Part shown: positions 1-7,172 of the stretch, piece after piece
Numbering within the stretch: position 1 is the first letter of the stretch
How the letters are laid out: each line of letters opens with the position of its first letter
NCBI RefSeq assembly: GCF_042681825.1
Contig: NZ_JBHUGH010000013.1
Span: 1 to 64,000 of the forward strand
DNA length: 64,000 bases
Reading direction: 5' to 3'
Source of the DNA: Halodurantibacterium flavum
GTDB lineage: Bacteria; Pseudomonadota; Alphaproteobacteria; Rhodobacterales; Rhodobacteraceae
Position numbers and translations under genes: made by a program
Notes under the pieces: model-generated
Seen by the model: the letters and a program-made list of their open reading frames with translations, nothing else
The model's database searches: none
Told to the model about the DNA's origin: nothing

Positions 1-1
1 C

Positions 2-103
2 AGGCTGAAGGACTGGCGCCGTATCGCCACACGCTATGACAGATGCGCCACGACCTTCCTCTCCGCCGTCGCTCTCGCCGCAACCGTCATCTTCTGGCTT
101 TGA
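2..103 (+). CDS. IS5-type transposase, C-terminal end (cut by window edge)
   Basis: Only the last 33 codons are present, ending in TGA. The peptide contains KDWRRIATRYD followed by a hydrophobic tail ending in VIFWL, which is the usual C-terminus of DDE transposases of the IS5 family (one half of two-ORF elements or the end of a single ORF). The gene runs off the left edge, so completeness cannot be judged. The bases after the stop (about 110-125) may include the right inverted repeat, with CTAG directly after it at 122-125; IS5-group elements often target such short palindromes. This marks the left end of the window as accessory DNA. Confidence 0.7.
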   Translation, partial: RLKDWRRIATRYDRCATTFLSAVALAATVIFWL

Positions 104-175
104 AAATCAATGAGTCTGGAGCCTAGGTGTCTCTCCACCCATGCCTGCCGAGCCACAACTTCGCTCCGCCACCTA

Positions 176-574
176 TCAAGGCGCAGAATACCCGGTAGCC
201 TGCAACTTGACTTGATACTCCGATGGATCATTCTCGAATATCAGGCCGCCCGTTCGTTCCGCCTTTTGGGGCAGGTAGTCGAGCGTCATCTCGCTTTCCT
301 CGACGACCTCGCCACCGTCCATCAGCGCGCCTTTCACGACAAGGTTGGCGGCCGTGGAATTGCCGTTGTTCTGGGCAGTGAACTCCACCAGGTGCCCGTC
401 AGAGAGGGCTCGGTAGGACGTGGGCGTGATGATGATATCCGGCGGCCCGGACGGATAGGTCACGCCGAAATAGATGAGGTATCCGAGGGTCGCCGCAATG
501 AACGCCGCGCCGATCCCCGCGACGGCCCATTCGAGCCAGGAAGTGGATTCGGGAAGCTGTCGCTTGTCATCCAT
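176..574 (-). CDS. TIGR02588-type membrane-anchored protein
   Basis: 132 residues. The start at 574 overlaps the stop of the upstream gene (TGATG), so the two are translationally coupled. Residues 16-37 form one transmembrane helix; the rest (PDIIITP, HLVEFTAQNNGNSTAANLVVKGAL) looks like an extracytoplasmic beta-sandwich resembling small CARDB-like folds. From memory, this is the partner usually found beside TIGR02587 proteins in alphaproteobacteria; the function of the pair is not known. A longer open frame continues upstream in another reading but overlaps the neighbour entirely, so I use the coupled start. Confidence 0.7.
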   Translation of the reverse strand: MDDKRQLPESTSWLEWAVAGIGAAFIAATLGYLIYFGVTYPSGPPDIIITPTSYRALSDGHLVEFTAQNNGNSTAANLVVKGALMDGGEVVEESEMTLDYLPQKAERTGGLIFENDPSEYQVKLQATGYSAP

Positions 575-1434
575 CAAAGAACCAGCCGTGCGACGGCCGC
601 TCCCAATGCGCCTGGAAAGGCGAGCACCACGGCCGCGCTCAGGACCTCTTCCATCGACGATCCCGCGGTCCGCCCGAACAGCCAGAGCACGCCCAGGCTG
701 ACCAGCAGCACGACTGCATATCCACCGCAGCTGTAGCGTAGGAAGAGGCTGATGAAGGACTGATCGCCCCGGGCCGAGCCGCCCCGGAAGCCCACCGAAT
801 AGACGAATGCATGGATCAGCGCCAATGACAGCAGCAGGAGGCCGATCTCCTGCCAGGTCGACATCTTGTAGGCGATCAGGATCATTTCCTCGGTGGGCGC
901 GACGTTCAGCGACAGGTAGAGCGCGCCTGCGCCCATCAGGAACAGCTCGCTCCAATAGGACTCGCGGCTTTCCCCTTCTCCCTGCGCCTTGCGCGCATCG
1001 CCCAGCTGGCTGCGCGCCAGCATGGCGCCGATACTCGCCGGCACCGTCTGGATCACGATCTTTCCGACGACCTCCCGCGCGGGCATGTCGGCCGTCACTA
1101 TCCCGAGCAGACAGAGGATGGTTCCGGCTGCGATACCCGCCACCACAACCGCCACAAGAACATCGGCCACATCATCGCGCAGCCGGTTCGTATAGCGAAA
1201 CCCGCCGAGGCGGGAGAGGCCGAGCAGCAGTGGCAAGACGACGACCAGCATGATCGCGATGCGCCACGGCTCGAGGTAGAAGCCGAGCCACCACATCTCC
1301 ATCGTCATGAGCATGGGGAGCGAAAAGAGCAGCGCGCCGGCGAAGGCCCGCCCCACCCCCACCACGAACTCGCGCGTGTCGGGGGCTGTCACCTCCTGAT
1401 GGTCGAGCGGTCGACCGGCTGGCATGGACGGCAT
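574..1434 (-). CDS. TIGR02587-type integral membrane protein
   Basis: 286 residues with about seven or eight hydrophobic segments, for example FAGALLFSLPMLMTMEMWWL near residue 32, IAIMLVVVLPLLLGL near 60, and further helices to the C-terminus. The composition and the adjacency to the small anchored gene at 176-574 fit the TIGR02587 family of uncharacterised inner-membrane proteins (about 270-290 residues). It overlaps the next gene by one base and is the first gene of a two-gene operon. I see no strong Shine-Dalgarno, and ATG 1425 is an alternative start. No function can be given from sequence. Confidence 0.7.
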   Translation of the reverse strand: MPSMPAGRPLDHQEVTAPDTREFVVGVGRAFAGALLFSLPMLMTMEMWWLGFYLEPWRIAIMLVVVLPLLLGLSRLGGFRYTNRLRDDVADVLVAVVVAGIAAGTILCLLGIVTADMPAREVVGKIVIQTVPASIGAMLARSQLGDARKAQGEGESRESYWSELFLMGAGALYLSLNVAPTEEMILIAYKMSTWQEIGLLLLSLALIHAFVYSVGFRGGSARGDQSFISLFLRYSCGGYAVVLLVSLGVLWLFGRTAGSSMEEVLSAAVVLAFPGALGAAVARLVL

Positions 1435-1550
1435 CTTCGTGGAGACCTTGTTCGCGCCGAGCGCTGGGATAGACGCTAGACAGTCCTTCAGATCATTCTA
1501 GCGGTGCGGCGGCCCGGGGCAATGCCCTGGACCGAAGCAGATCGCCAGGA

Positions 1551-2192
1551 TCACTCTTCCGCTTGGCCTTCCGACGCCAGCTGAATGATCGTCCCGATGA
1601 GCAGGCCTGAGAAGGTGATCTGTGCATCGTCGACGTTCAGCGGCATCGAAGGCCGGTTCGGCGTCGTGATGGACACGGAGACGATGTCGTCCCCGTCCTG
1701 CGTCAGGCAGATCCGGTCAGAAAGCGCCATGGGCTCTGCGCCCTCCTCGACACGGTCTTCGGCTTGCGTCCGCTCGATGTAGCCGCAGGCAAGCGATCCC
1801 GCCATCGCATCGCCGCCATCGATGCGGATCATGAAGAGCCGCACGGGGTTCGTTACATATCCCTCGCCCAGGGCGTTGGTTCCTTCGCTCAGGTTGCGCG
1901 ACAGCAGGTCGAGCATGGCGCGCTGCGCGGCCGGCGTCTCGCCCGAGGTCGGGGGGTCTTCCGCATGCTGGCCATTCGCATCCGCCCCCGGCGCCGGAAA
2001 GATCCGCAGCGTGGCACGGCCGATCGTCTCGCCGTAATAGGCGACGAACTCGTTCTCGAGCAGCGCGTAATCCACCAGCTCCATGTCGTTGATGTTGTGC
2101 GGGATATAGTCCGCGTAATCCTCCGGTGCAGCGGCGGCCTGAGTGGCGGCCAGAAGGGCAAGGGCTGTCATCGCGAACATCCTGCGGGGCAT
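1551..2192 (-). CDS. secreted hypothetical protein
   Basis: 213 residues from the ATG at 2192, chosen because it begins a classic signal peptide (MPRRMFAMTALALLAATQAAAA, cleavage probably after the AAA run near residue 21). The mature part is acidic and lacks a motif I recognise; it has two cysteines (in SLACGYI and RICLTQ) that could form a disulfide in the periplasm. It lies alone between the TIGR02587 pair and an intergenic stretch. The ORF extends 21 codons further upstream, but that part is Arg/Pro-rich and not signal-like. Confidence 0.6.
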   Translation of the reverse strand: MPRRMFAMTALALLAATQAAAAPEDYADYIPHNINDMELVDYALLENEFVAYYGETIGRATLRIFPAPGADANGQHAEDPPTSGETPAAQRAMLDLLSRNLSEGTNALGEGYVTNPVRLFMIRIDGGDAMAGSLACGYIERTQAEDRVEEGAEPMALSDRICLTQDGDDIVSVSITTPNRPSMPLNVDDAQITFSGLLIGTIIQLASEGQAEE

Positions 2193-2448
2193 GGGCACAG
2201 TCTCCGTATTGCTTTCGGGTTTAGGGCGGGGATATCTCGCCGACCCTCCAGCCAATGGCGGGGAGCGGCGTGCGGTTCCGACTTCATCGGTTCAGGGCGG
2301 GTATCTGCCGGAGCGACGGCGACAGAAAGCCTTTTTTGGGTTGTGCGTCTGGCAAGAACCCGCCCACCACAACCGTAGCGAGCACTTCCCGCATTGGTTG
2401 TGGCTCGTCCGACCTGTAGATTCCTTCGATCAGTACGGGAGACGTGTG

Positions 2449-2742
2449 GTGCGGAAGGAAGTCAGTCTCGAGCTCGACGGTGATGCGTTAGCACTTTGTG
2501 CCAGCATTCGGGCCTTCATCCTGGCGAGCGGCGCGCCTGCGCGCGGGATGAGCGTGCGTGTGACGGCCTCGGGACCGTCGGATGCGGAGCGGGATGCATC
2601 CGACGCGCTGTATAGCGATGTTTCGGGGTTTGACCTGGAAGCGGACGGGGGGCTGATCGTCCATTTGCCGGACGGGGCGACGCTTCGGCTGCCCCCCGCT
2701 GCCTGGAACAAGCTGAAGATCAGCCTTCGGCCCGCCTCTTGA
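2449..2742 (+). CDS. small hypothetical protein
   Basis: 97 residues from a GTG at 2449 that follows GGGAG (2437-2441) by seven bases; a second GTG sits directly before it. The C-terminal half (SGFDLEADGGLIVHLPDGATLRLPPAAWNKLKISL) reads like an ordinary small beta-rich cytoplasmic protein, while the same frame upstream of 2446 does not. I know no family for it. It is isolated, with no clear operon partner. Confidence rests on the protein-like composition and the ribosome-binding site only. Confidence 0.4.
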   Translation: MRKEVSLELDGDALALCASIRAFILASGAPARGMSVRVTASGPSDAERDASDALYSDVSGFDLEADGGLIVHLPDGATLRLPPAAWNKLKISLRPAS

Positions 2743-3104
2743 ATCCACTCAACCGGGACTGGGTCTGCTCGCTTTTGCGTGTCGCGCCGAACGTCGTGCT
2801 CGGTCCATTGATGGCGAACCACTACGACGCGATCGACATCATCGACATCCTGAGAGGTGCCGCCTTCCAAGGCCGCTTCCTGGCGGCAGCGCCCGCCATT
2901 CCACGTCCAGCATTTGTTGAGCAGGAATTGCGGGCCGCAGCGGAGAGTTTTTCTGTCGAAGTCCTCGTGCCGGAGCGGCCGTGATCTTTCGCAGGCACAT
3001 GCACCCTGAATCTTGCAGGAGATGTGCCCTACGGGGATGCGCGGCATGGGTAGTCCACTCGCCTCTCCTCGAGAGACTAAGAACCCTCGTTCGGCAGCAA
3101 CCCC
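2743..3104. other. stretch without a convincing gene
   Basis: Short open frames exist on both strands (for example 2739-2984 +), but none has a good start and ribosome-binding site or family-like content. I see no repeat or RNA gene. It may hold decayed coding sequence next to the truncated SRAP gene. Confidence 0.4.
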
Positions 3105-3308
3105 CTAAGGGCCACAGCCTGTGGAATAGCCGCCCGACACCACTTCGGGACGCCCCTTCCGGCCGCGCCTCGAGCAGCGCAAGCGCGAGATCGTATCGAG
3201 CTTGAGGTGCATCGGATCACGAAGATGCTCCGGCCATTCCCGGAGCATCTTCTCGGACGTATGACCGCACCGGCAGATGAGGAGGACGTAGTGACCCTTC
3301 GGCTTCAT
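3105..3308 (-). CDS. small metal-ribbon-like hypothetical protein
   Basis: 67 residues starting MKPKGHYVLLICRCGHTSE. A CRCG pair near residues 12-15 and a second cysteine in RLRCSRRGRKG resemble the short zinc-ribbon proteins common in Rhodobacterales, where the second knuckle would be CxxC. Here it reads CSRRG, so metal binding is doubtful or lost. The start at 3308 lies only five bases from the LexA box at 3313-3327, so the gene may be SOS-repressed together with the divergent SRAP remnant. Function unknown. Confidence 0.45.
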   Translation of the reverse strand: MKPKGHYVLLICRCGHTSEKMLREWPEHLRDPMHLKLDTISRLRCSRRGRKGRPEVVSGGYSTGCGP

Positions 3309-3312
3309 GTGA

Positions 3313-3327
3313 GAACGTTTGCGGAAC
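3313..3327. promoter_or_regulatory. LexA (SOS) box, GAAC-N7-GAAC
   Basis: GAAC at 3313-3316 and GAAC at 3324-3327, separated by seven bases, match the direct-repeat operator of alphaproteobacterial LexA (GTTC-N7-GTTC on the minus strand). It sits between the divergent small gene (start 3308) and the SRAP remnant (start 3398), a gene family that is typically SOS-regulated. Confidence 0.6.
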
Positions 3328-3397
3328 ATTCGGCGATTCTGGAAGCCGCATATCCGTGCTATGGTCGCTGGGAATCGTCACGCCCTCGTGAGGCCGC

Positions 3398-3583
3398 ATG
3401 TGCAACCTCTACACCCAGACCCGCAGTCAGGATGCGATGCGGCACCTTTTCGGGCCGCGCCTGACGGCCGACCGAACGGGCAACCTCGCGGCGCCTAGCG
3501 GGCTAAGCGCGGCATGGCGCCCCATCACTCTTCATTGTGTTTTTCCCAAAGAGGCATCGGTGACCTGTCGAACCCCGGCTTGA
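3398..3583 (+). pseudogene. SOS-response-associated peptidase (SRAP/YedK/HMCES), 5' remnant
   Basis: The frame begins MCNLYTQTRSQDAMRHLFG and continues with DRTGNL. The N-terminal MCNLY with catalytic Cys2 and the DRTGNL block are hallmarks of SRAP proteins, which crosslink to abasic sites in single-stranded DNA. After about 35 codons the similarity is lost and the frame stops at 3583, whereas the family is about 200-250 residues. The gene is therefore a stump lacking the rest of the catalytic domain. A LexA box lies 70 bases upstream. About 54 bp of this stump recur at 5097-5150. Confidence 0.65.
3407..3460 (+). repeat. direct repeat, copy 1 (SRAP 5' end)
   Basis: The first 38 bases (3407-3444) are identical to 5097-5134. 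After four differing bases (with one match among them), CGGGCCGCGC also matches, giving about 54 aligned bases with only about three mismatches. Both copies are on the plus strand, 1690 bp apart, and bracket the operon at 3910-5063. Confidence 0.85.
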
Positions 3584-3909
3584 CAATCTTCAGGGGCTTC
3601 CCGTCCCGCGCAAGGGAGCGCCAAAAAAGAAAAAGCTCCGGAACGGATCCCGGGGCTGGTAGGCCCGAACATCAACCCGCTGTTGCAGCAGCAAGTCAGA
3701 GGAGGCAGATCCAGTGCTTAGATTACCCTGAGTGCCCCTCATCCGGACAGAGATCACATTACGCTCTGTTCCCGATGAGGGCAAGGCCCGTGCATAAAAA
3801 AATCGTCTTCCGCTGCATTTTTTCTCTTGCCGAATGTCCCAAAATGTCCCATAATAGCTCATGAGGCAAGGGGATCGGCCCCGGCCCAGAGGTCCAAGGA
3901 GACACGGAA
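3584..3909 (+). promoter_or_regulatory. upstream region of the 3910-5063 operon, with an inverted repeat
   Basis: No gene here. 3737-3780 holds an imperfect inverted repeat: CCTCATCCGGACAGAG on the left against CTCTGTTCCCGATGAGG on the right, with an 11-base loop. 3833-3850 contains AATGTCCC twice with a 10-bp period, one helical turn apart, directly before the operon. The stretch is more AT-rich than its surroundings. These could be sites for the HTH or zinc-finger protein encoded downstream; that is inference. Confidence 0.4.
3623..3657 (-). terminator. probable intrinsic terminator for leftward transcripts
   Basis: Read on the minus strand, AGCCCCGG and CCGGAGCT pair across an 8-base loop (one G-U) and are followed by TTTTTCTTTTTT. 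It could end leftward transcription, including read-through from the prophage late operon whose last gene stops at 5159. Confidence 0.5.
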
Positions 3910-4098
3910 ATGGAACTGCACGAAATTTTCGCCCATTACGTTCGTGGTTCGCAGGGGTTCTGCATCGCGGTCGACACGCACGGCGGATTTGAAATCAGCC
4001 GTGACGAAATCGAACGGATTGCGGAGCGGGCCGAGAACGCCGAACAGTTTATCGAAATCTGGGAACATGAAAACTGGTGGACCGATGCCCAACAGTAA
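3910..4098 (+). CDS. small acidic hypothetical protein, first gene of a three-gene operon
   Basis: 62 residues (MELHEIFAHYVRGSQGFCIAV..., ending EIWEHENWWTDAQQ), preceded by AAGGAGA eight bases upstream of the ATG. It is acidic and has no family I can name. Its stop overlaps the following HTH gene by 14 bases, so it is very probably cotranscribed with the two DNA-binding proteins downstream. It could be a small regulator or partner protein. The operon lies between two copies of an SRAP gene fragment, which suggests arrival by insertion or rearrangement. Confidence 0.55.
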   Translation: MELHEIFAHYVRGSQGFCIAVDTHGGFEISRDEIERIAERAENAEQFIEIWEHENWWTDAQQ

Positions 4099-4516
4099 GC
4101 CCATGCACCGCGCCGAGTTCGAAAGGCTCGGCGCGACCATCTGGGGCGGGCACGGCTGGAAATCGGAGGCCGCTCGCGCTTTCGAGGTCAACCGCAAAAC
4201 GATCTCGCGGTGGATCGCCGACGATATGGTGCCCGACTGGGCGGCAACCCGACTGCGGGCGATAGGGCACATCGCCCCCCCTCCTGGAACAACAGCAGAC
4301 GAGGACCGTGACGACGCCTGCGCGGAGGCGATTGAGGGAGAGCTGTCTCGCCTGATGGAACTGGCGACGGATGCCGGCTGGCAGCGCGCCGAGATACAGG
4401 TGGCAATCCTTTCGCTGACCGTCACGGACATGATGGCACATGCCGGAACAGAGGCCACTATGGAATTGCTGGATCAGGCCAAGGCGTTGCTCCAGCAGAG
4501 TGACCATGGCCGATAG
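4085..4516 (+). CDS. helix-turn-helix protein
   Basis: 143 residues from ATG 4085 (MPNSKPMHRAEF); ATG 4103 is an alternative. Residues 14-50 (FERLGATIWGGHGWKSEAARAFEVNRKTISRWIADD) form a clear helix-turn-helix of the kind seen in phage-type transcriptional regulators. The rest is acidic and helical (ACAEAIEGELSRLMELATDAGWQRAEIQVAILSL). It overlaps both neighbours, so it is the middle gene of the operon. Likely a DNA-binding regulator, possibly acting on the repeats at 3737-3850. Target unknown. Confidence 0.6.
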   Translation: MPNSKPMHRAEFERLGATIWGGHGWKSEAARAFEVNRKTISRWIADDMVPDWAATRLRAIGHIAPPPGTTADEDRDDACAEAIEGELSRLMELATDAGWQRAEIQVAILSLTVTDMMAHAGTEATMELLDQAKALLQQSDHGR

Positions 4517-5063
4517 CAAGCCCGGGCTGGTCCAGTGCCTGGAGTGCGGGCGGTGGTTTCGGGCTATCGGATCTCACCTCACCCGCGTCCATGGCATGAC
4601 AGCTCGGCAATACAGGGAACACCATGACCTGCCTGCGGGCCACAAACTGGCGTCGGATGATTTGCGGGAGGCACAGTCCCACCGAACGCGGGCGATGATC
4701 GAGGATGGCACTCTGCGCAACGACCCTGTCACCGCATCCGAGGCGGCGAGGACGGCCGGTCGCGGTAACCGTACCGCTGCCGACTTGGCCCGACAGGCCG
4801 ATATCGCCCGCAGCATCCCTCGCAAACAGTTACCGCTTGGCGCGAAACGTGCTGACGGTAGGGATGCCGACCGGGCACGCGAAACGCAGCGCCTGCGGCG
4901 CGCAGGAATACGGACTTCCCCCGGACCTAAAATCACCCCTGAGAACATAGCGGCAGCGAGGACGATGTGGTTCGACCTGTCTCTATCGCGGCAGGAAGTG
5001 GCGGCTCGCCTTGGAGTCCGCCTCAGCACGCTATACCGCCGTTTCGGCCCACGGGGCCGCTGA
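4506..5063 (+). CDS. Ros/MucR-like zinc-finger protein with C-terminal HTH
   Basis: 185 residues from ATG 4506, overlapping the preceding gene by 11 bases. Residues 9-40 carry CLECGRWF..IGSHLTRVHG followed by MTARQYREHHDLP, the Cys2-His2 finger plus MTxxxYRxxxxLP signature of the Ros/MucR family. The C-terminal 35 residues (MWFDLSLSRQEVAARLGVRLSTLYRRFG) look like a resolvase-type helix-turn-helix. Many phages and plasmids carry such regulators. The pairing of a Ros finger with a terminal Hin-like HTH is notable. It is the last gene of the operon and ends 33 bases before the second SRAP repeat. Confidence 0.6.
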   Translation: MADSKPGLVQCLECGRWFRAIGSHLTRVHGMTARQYREHHDLPAGHKLASDDLREAQSHRTRAMIEDGTLRNDPVTASEAARTAGRGNRTAADLARQADIARSIPRKQLPLGAKRADGRDADRARETQRLRRAGIRTSPGPKITPENIAAARTMWFDLSLSRQEVAARLGVRLSTLYRRFGPRGR

Positions 5064-5096
5064 CTACCAGCACCCCCCGCGCCAGCCCAGGGCTCG

Positions 5097-5158
5097 CTCT
5101 ACACCCAGACCCGCAGTCAGGATGCGATGCGGCAGATCTTCGGGCCGCGCTACAATGC
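5097..5158 (+). pseudogene. second SRAP fragment / direct repeat copy 2
   Basis: This copy encodes LYTQTRSQDAMRQIFGPRYNA in frame but lacks the MCN start and stops resembling SRAP after about 20 codons. It abuts the stop of the holin gene at 5159. With 3407-3460 it forms a direct repeat flanking the three-gene operon. It probably marks the left junction of prophage and host or an old duplication. Confidence 0.6.
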
Positions 5159-5494
5159 CTACCTCCCCCGCCCCAGCACCTCCCGCACCTTCCCGCTGAT
5201 CAGGTTGCCCAGCACCTCGGGCGGCGGCGCCAGGCGCTTCATCGCACCGGGAACGCTGCGGGTGACATAGGCCGTGACCTCCTCCGCGATGTTGTCGGGA
5301 TGCGACTTGCCACGGGCAAGCGCTGCGCGGATGCCGCTCATGATCGCCTGGTGCAGCGCTTCCCGGTGACGGGCGTCGATCTCGACCCCGGTGCGCGCGT
5401 GAAACCGCGCGGCCATCCAGCCGATCAGGCAGGTGATGATGAGCCCTAGCAGCTCGAGGATATAGGGCATCATCGCCGCGAGTATCGTGTCCAT
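5159..5494 (-). CDS. holin-like small membrane protein
   Basis: 111 residues with one strong N-terminal transmembrane segment (YILELLGLIITCLIGWMAARF, about residues 11-31), then a charged amphipathic cytoplasmic part. This resembles phage holins of the LLH type (one TM followed by a helical tail). AAGGAGA lies eight bases before the ATG. It is the last gene of the leftward lysis region, directly after the amidase, which supports a role in timing host lysis. Family assignment is from memory of the pattern, not a search. Confidence 0.6.
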   Translation of the reverse strand: MDTILAAMMPYILELLGLIITCLIGWMAARFHARTGVEIDARHREALHQAIMSGIRAALARGKSHPDNIAEEVTAYVTRSVPGAMKRLAPPPEVLGNLISGKVREVLGRGR

Positions 5495-5507
5495 GATCGT
5501 TCTCCTT

Positions 5508-6140
5508 TCAGGCAGCCGCCAGCCAGGCCGGGACGTTGAAACCCGGGCAGGCCTTGGCGGCGTATTGGTTGTGGCCGGTGATGAGGGTGATGGCGCTGCG
5601 CCCGCGGATCTCCGCGATCAGCTGGCGCAGGGCTGCGTCCTGAGCGGGTGTGAAGTTGGCGGCGAAGGCATCCCGTTCCGAGGAGCCGTGGCCGCCGAGC
5701 AGGCAGATGCCGATCGTGCCGGAGTTGCGGCCCACCGTATGGGCGCCGATCTCCGTCTCCGCCCTGCCCTGCGCCCGGGCGCCATCGCGATCGATGATCC
5801 AGTGATAGCCGATGTCGCGCCAGTTGTTCGGGGGCGACATGTGCCAGCGCCGGATCTCCGCCACTTTCTCCGCGAGCGGCCGACCTGCCATCCAGTCGGG
5901 CCGTGTGGCTGCGCAGTGGATGATGATCTCACGCACCGGATGGCGGGTTGCACCCTGGTGGATCATCGCGCCACCAGCTGGTGCCGGTCGGGGTGCAGGC
6001 GTGGCAGCCCGGCCGTTCGCATCGATCAGCGCCTGCGCGGCCGCGCGGGTGCGCGCGCCCCAGAGGCCGTCGATCGGACCCGGGTCATACCCGAGATCGC
6101 GCAGGCCCGTCTGGACCCGCGCCAAGGCTTCCTTGGTCAT
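5508..6140 (-). CDS. endolysin: N-acetylmuramoyl-L-alanine amidase with peptidoglycan-binding domain
   Basis: 210 residues from ATG 6140 (MTKEALARVQ), preceded by GGAG; the ORF extends ten codons upstream into a terminator hairpin. Residues 1-45 are a peptidoglycan-binding repeat (VQTGLRDLGYDPGPIDGLWGARTRAAAQAL). Residues 65-205 are an amidase_2 domain: IIIHCAATRPDW and GYHWIIDRDG near the start, GAHTVGRNSGTIGICLLGG in the middle, and GHNQYAAKACPGF with the last zinc ligands. It hydrolyses the amide bond between muramic acid and L-alanine. Predicted cytoplasmic until released by the holin. Confidence 0.85.
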   Translation of the reverse strand: MTKEALARVQTGLRDLGYDPGPIDGLWGARTRAAAQALIDANGRAATPAPRPAPAGGAMIHQGATRHPVREIIIHCAATRPDWMAGRPLAEKVAEIRRWHMSPPNNWRDIGYHWIIDRDGARAQGRAETEIGAHTVGRNSGTIGICLLGGHGSSERDAFAANFTPAQDAALRQLIAEIRGRSAITLITGHNQYAAKACPGFNVPAWLAAA

Positions 6141-6156
6141 GGTGGTGCTCCATATG

Positions 6157-6182
6157 AAAAAGCCCCGCACGGGGCGGGGCTG
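6157..6182 (-). terminator. intrinsic terminator upstream of endolysin
   Basis: On the minus strand AGCCCCGC and GCGGGGCT pair across 5 bases, followed by TTTTT. The stem is the same as the one at 11024-11049. It precedes the endolysin ribosome-binding site, so lysis genes need read-through, antitermination or their own promoter. Confidence 0.75.
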
Positions 6183-6393
6183 GGGTTAATGAAAGGTTGA
6201 GATGTCACATCAGCGGAGTAGCCTGATGCGGTTAACGAGGGCGCCGGGTGTGAGTCGCAGGCAGCGGGTCCGGGTGATCCGCTGCCTGCTTATCTGCAAG
6301 TTCCGCCCCTTCATCCGGCTGCGCCATCAGCCTGGACCGGAACATCTCCCCGCGGACCCGCGTTTGCGCAGGCAACGTGAGAAGGGGCTGAAC

Positions 6394-6630
6394 ATGGCGG
6401 AGAACGAGCTTGGATCAGGCGAAACCGACCACAAATTCAACACGGCAGCCCTCCGCATGACCTTCGGCCGCTCGACGATCGAGAGCGAGGTTTCGATCTC
6501 GTCGGGCGGGCTGCTGGCGATCGGCGGACTGGTGTCCAGCATCCTCCTTTCGGTGACCGCGCTGGTCTGGGTCTCGACGCGAAAGCTGCCGGAGGACTCG
6601 GTGCCACCCGGGATCAGGAAGGAAAGGTGA
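6394..6630 (+). CDS. small membrane protein on the opposite strand (possible moron)
   Basis: 78 residues from ATG 6394, preceded by GAGAAGGGG. The N-terminal half is soluble (MAENELGSGETDHKFNTAALR), then residues 37-60 (GGLLAIGGLVSSILLSVTALVWV) form one transmembrane helix, with a short charged tail (RKLPEDSVPPGIRKER). It is the only rightward gene inside the leftward late block, between endolysin and the DUF1127-like gene. That orientation fits an independently expressed cargo gene, for instance in lysogenic conversion or lysis control, but there is no family evidence. Confidence 0.55.
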   Translation: MAENELGSGETDHKFNTAALRMTFGRSTIESEVSISSGGLLAIGGLVSSILLSVTALVWVSTRKLPEDSVPPGIRKER

Positions 6631-6678
6631 GGCGGGGTTTCCGCATCACCCTCCTGAGCCTTCAGCCACAGCCAAAGG

Positions 6679-6861
6679 TTACCGCCTGAAGTTCGTGGTG
6701 CTCCACCAGGACGGGTCACGAGACGGGAGGTCCCGCTCGAGACCCATGTCCCGCAGAAGATTGTCATCGAGATTGTCCAGGGACACGCGACTGGACGAAG
6801 GGAAGATGGCGGAGAGCAGGCCGGCCACGCGGGCCGCCGCTCTTGTAACACAGGAAAACAT
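6679..6861 (-). CDS. DUF1127-like small protein
   Basis: 60 residues. The core VSLDNLDDNLLRDMGLERDLP matches the DUF1127 signature (LD..LLRDIGL), a motif of very short proteins abundant in alphaproteobacteria and implicated in some species in RNA-related regulation. The N-terminus is hydrophobic and basic. AAGGACT precedes the ATG. It is unusual among phage late genes and may be host-derived cargo or a decoy of host DUF1127 proteins. It does not overlap its neighbours. Confidence 0.55.
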   Translation of the reverse strand: MFSCVTRAAARVAGLLSAIFPSSSRVSLDNLDDNLLRDMGLERDLPSRDPSWWSTTNFRR

Positions 6862-7172
6862 GGAAAGAGTCCTTCAGCGCACAGAATGCAGCCGTGAAAG
6901 CTGCTATCGGGCAGATCGAAGAACCGGGTTAAGGTGCTCGATCAGCCCTGCGAGTTAGCGAGATGCCAACGACGTCGCAGGGCTCCAGTGGGTCCGGAGC
7001 GATCAAGGCGGTAGACTGGATGTGACACCTGATCCTCCTTTCTGATCGGCTGATTCCATTCTGTCGCGGAAAAGCGGCGACGCCGAAGCTTCTGCAGCAG
7101 CATCTCCCCACCTGTCAACACGCAATTCACGAGGCGTCGCCGGAGACCGGAAGCCGCCAAACTCTGCGCCGC
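6862..7172. other. intergenic stretch with a perfect hairpin
   Basis: No convincing gene. 6944-6953 (AGCCCTGCGA) and 6975-6984 (TCGCAGGGCT) form a perfect 10-bp stem with a 21-base loop and no T-run. It may be a transcription attenuator or processing site between the fibre/spanin genes and the DUF1127-like gene. Confidence 0.5.

Noticed and set aside
2739..2984. 81-residue plus-strand frame with TTG start
   Set aside because: No good ribosome-binding site or family likeness; overlaps the stop of the preceding gene but without convincing coding character.
5097..5158. intact SRAP gene at the second copy
   Set aside because: The MCN start with catalytic cysteine is missing and similarity stops after about 20 codons.
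6929..7160. two short minus-strand frames
   Set aside because: They cover the perfect hairpin at 6944-6984 and have Cys/Arg-rich, non-protein-like composition without ribosome-binding sites.
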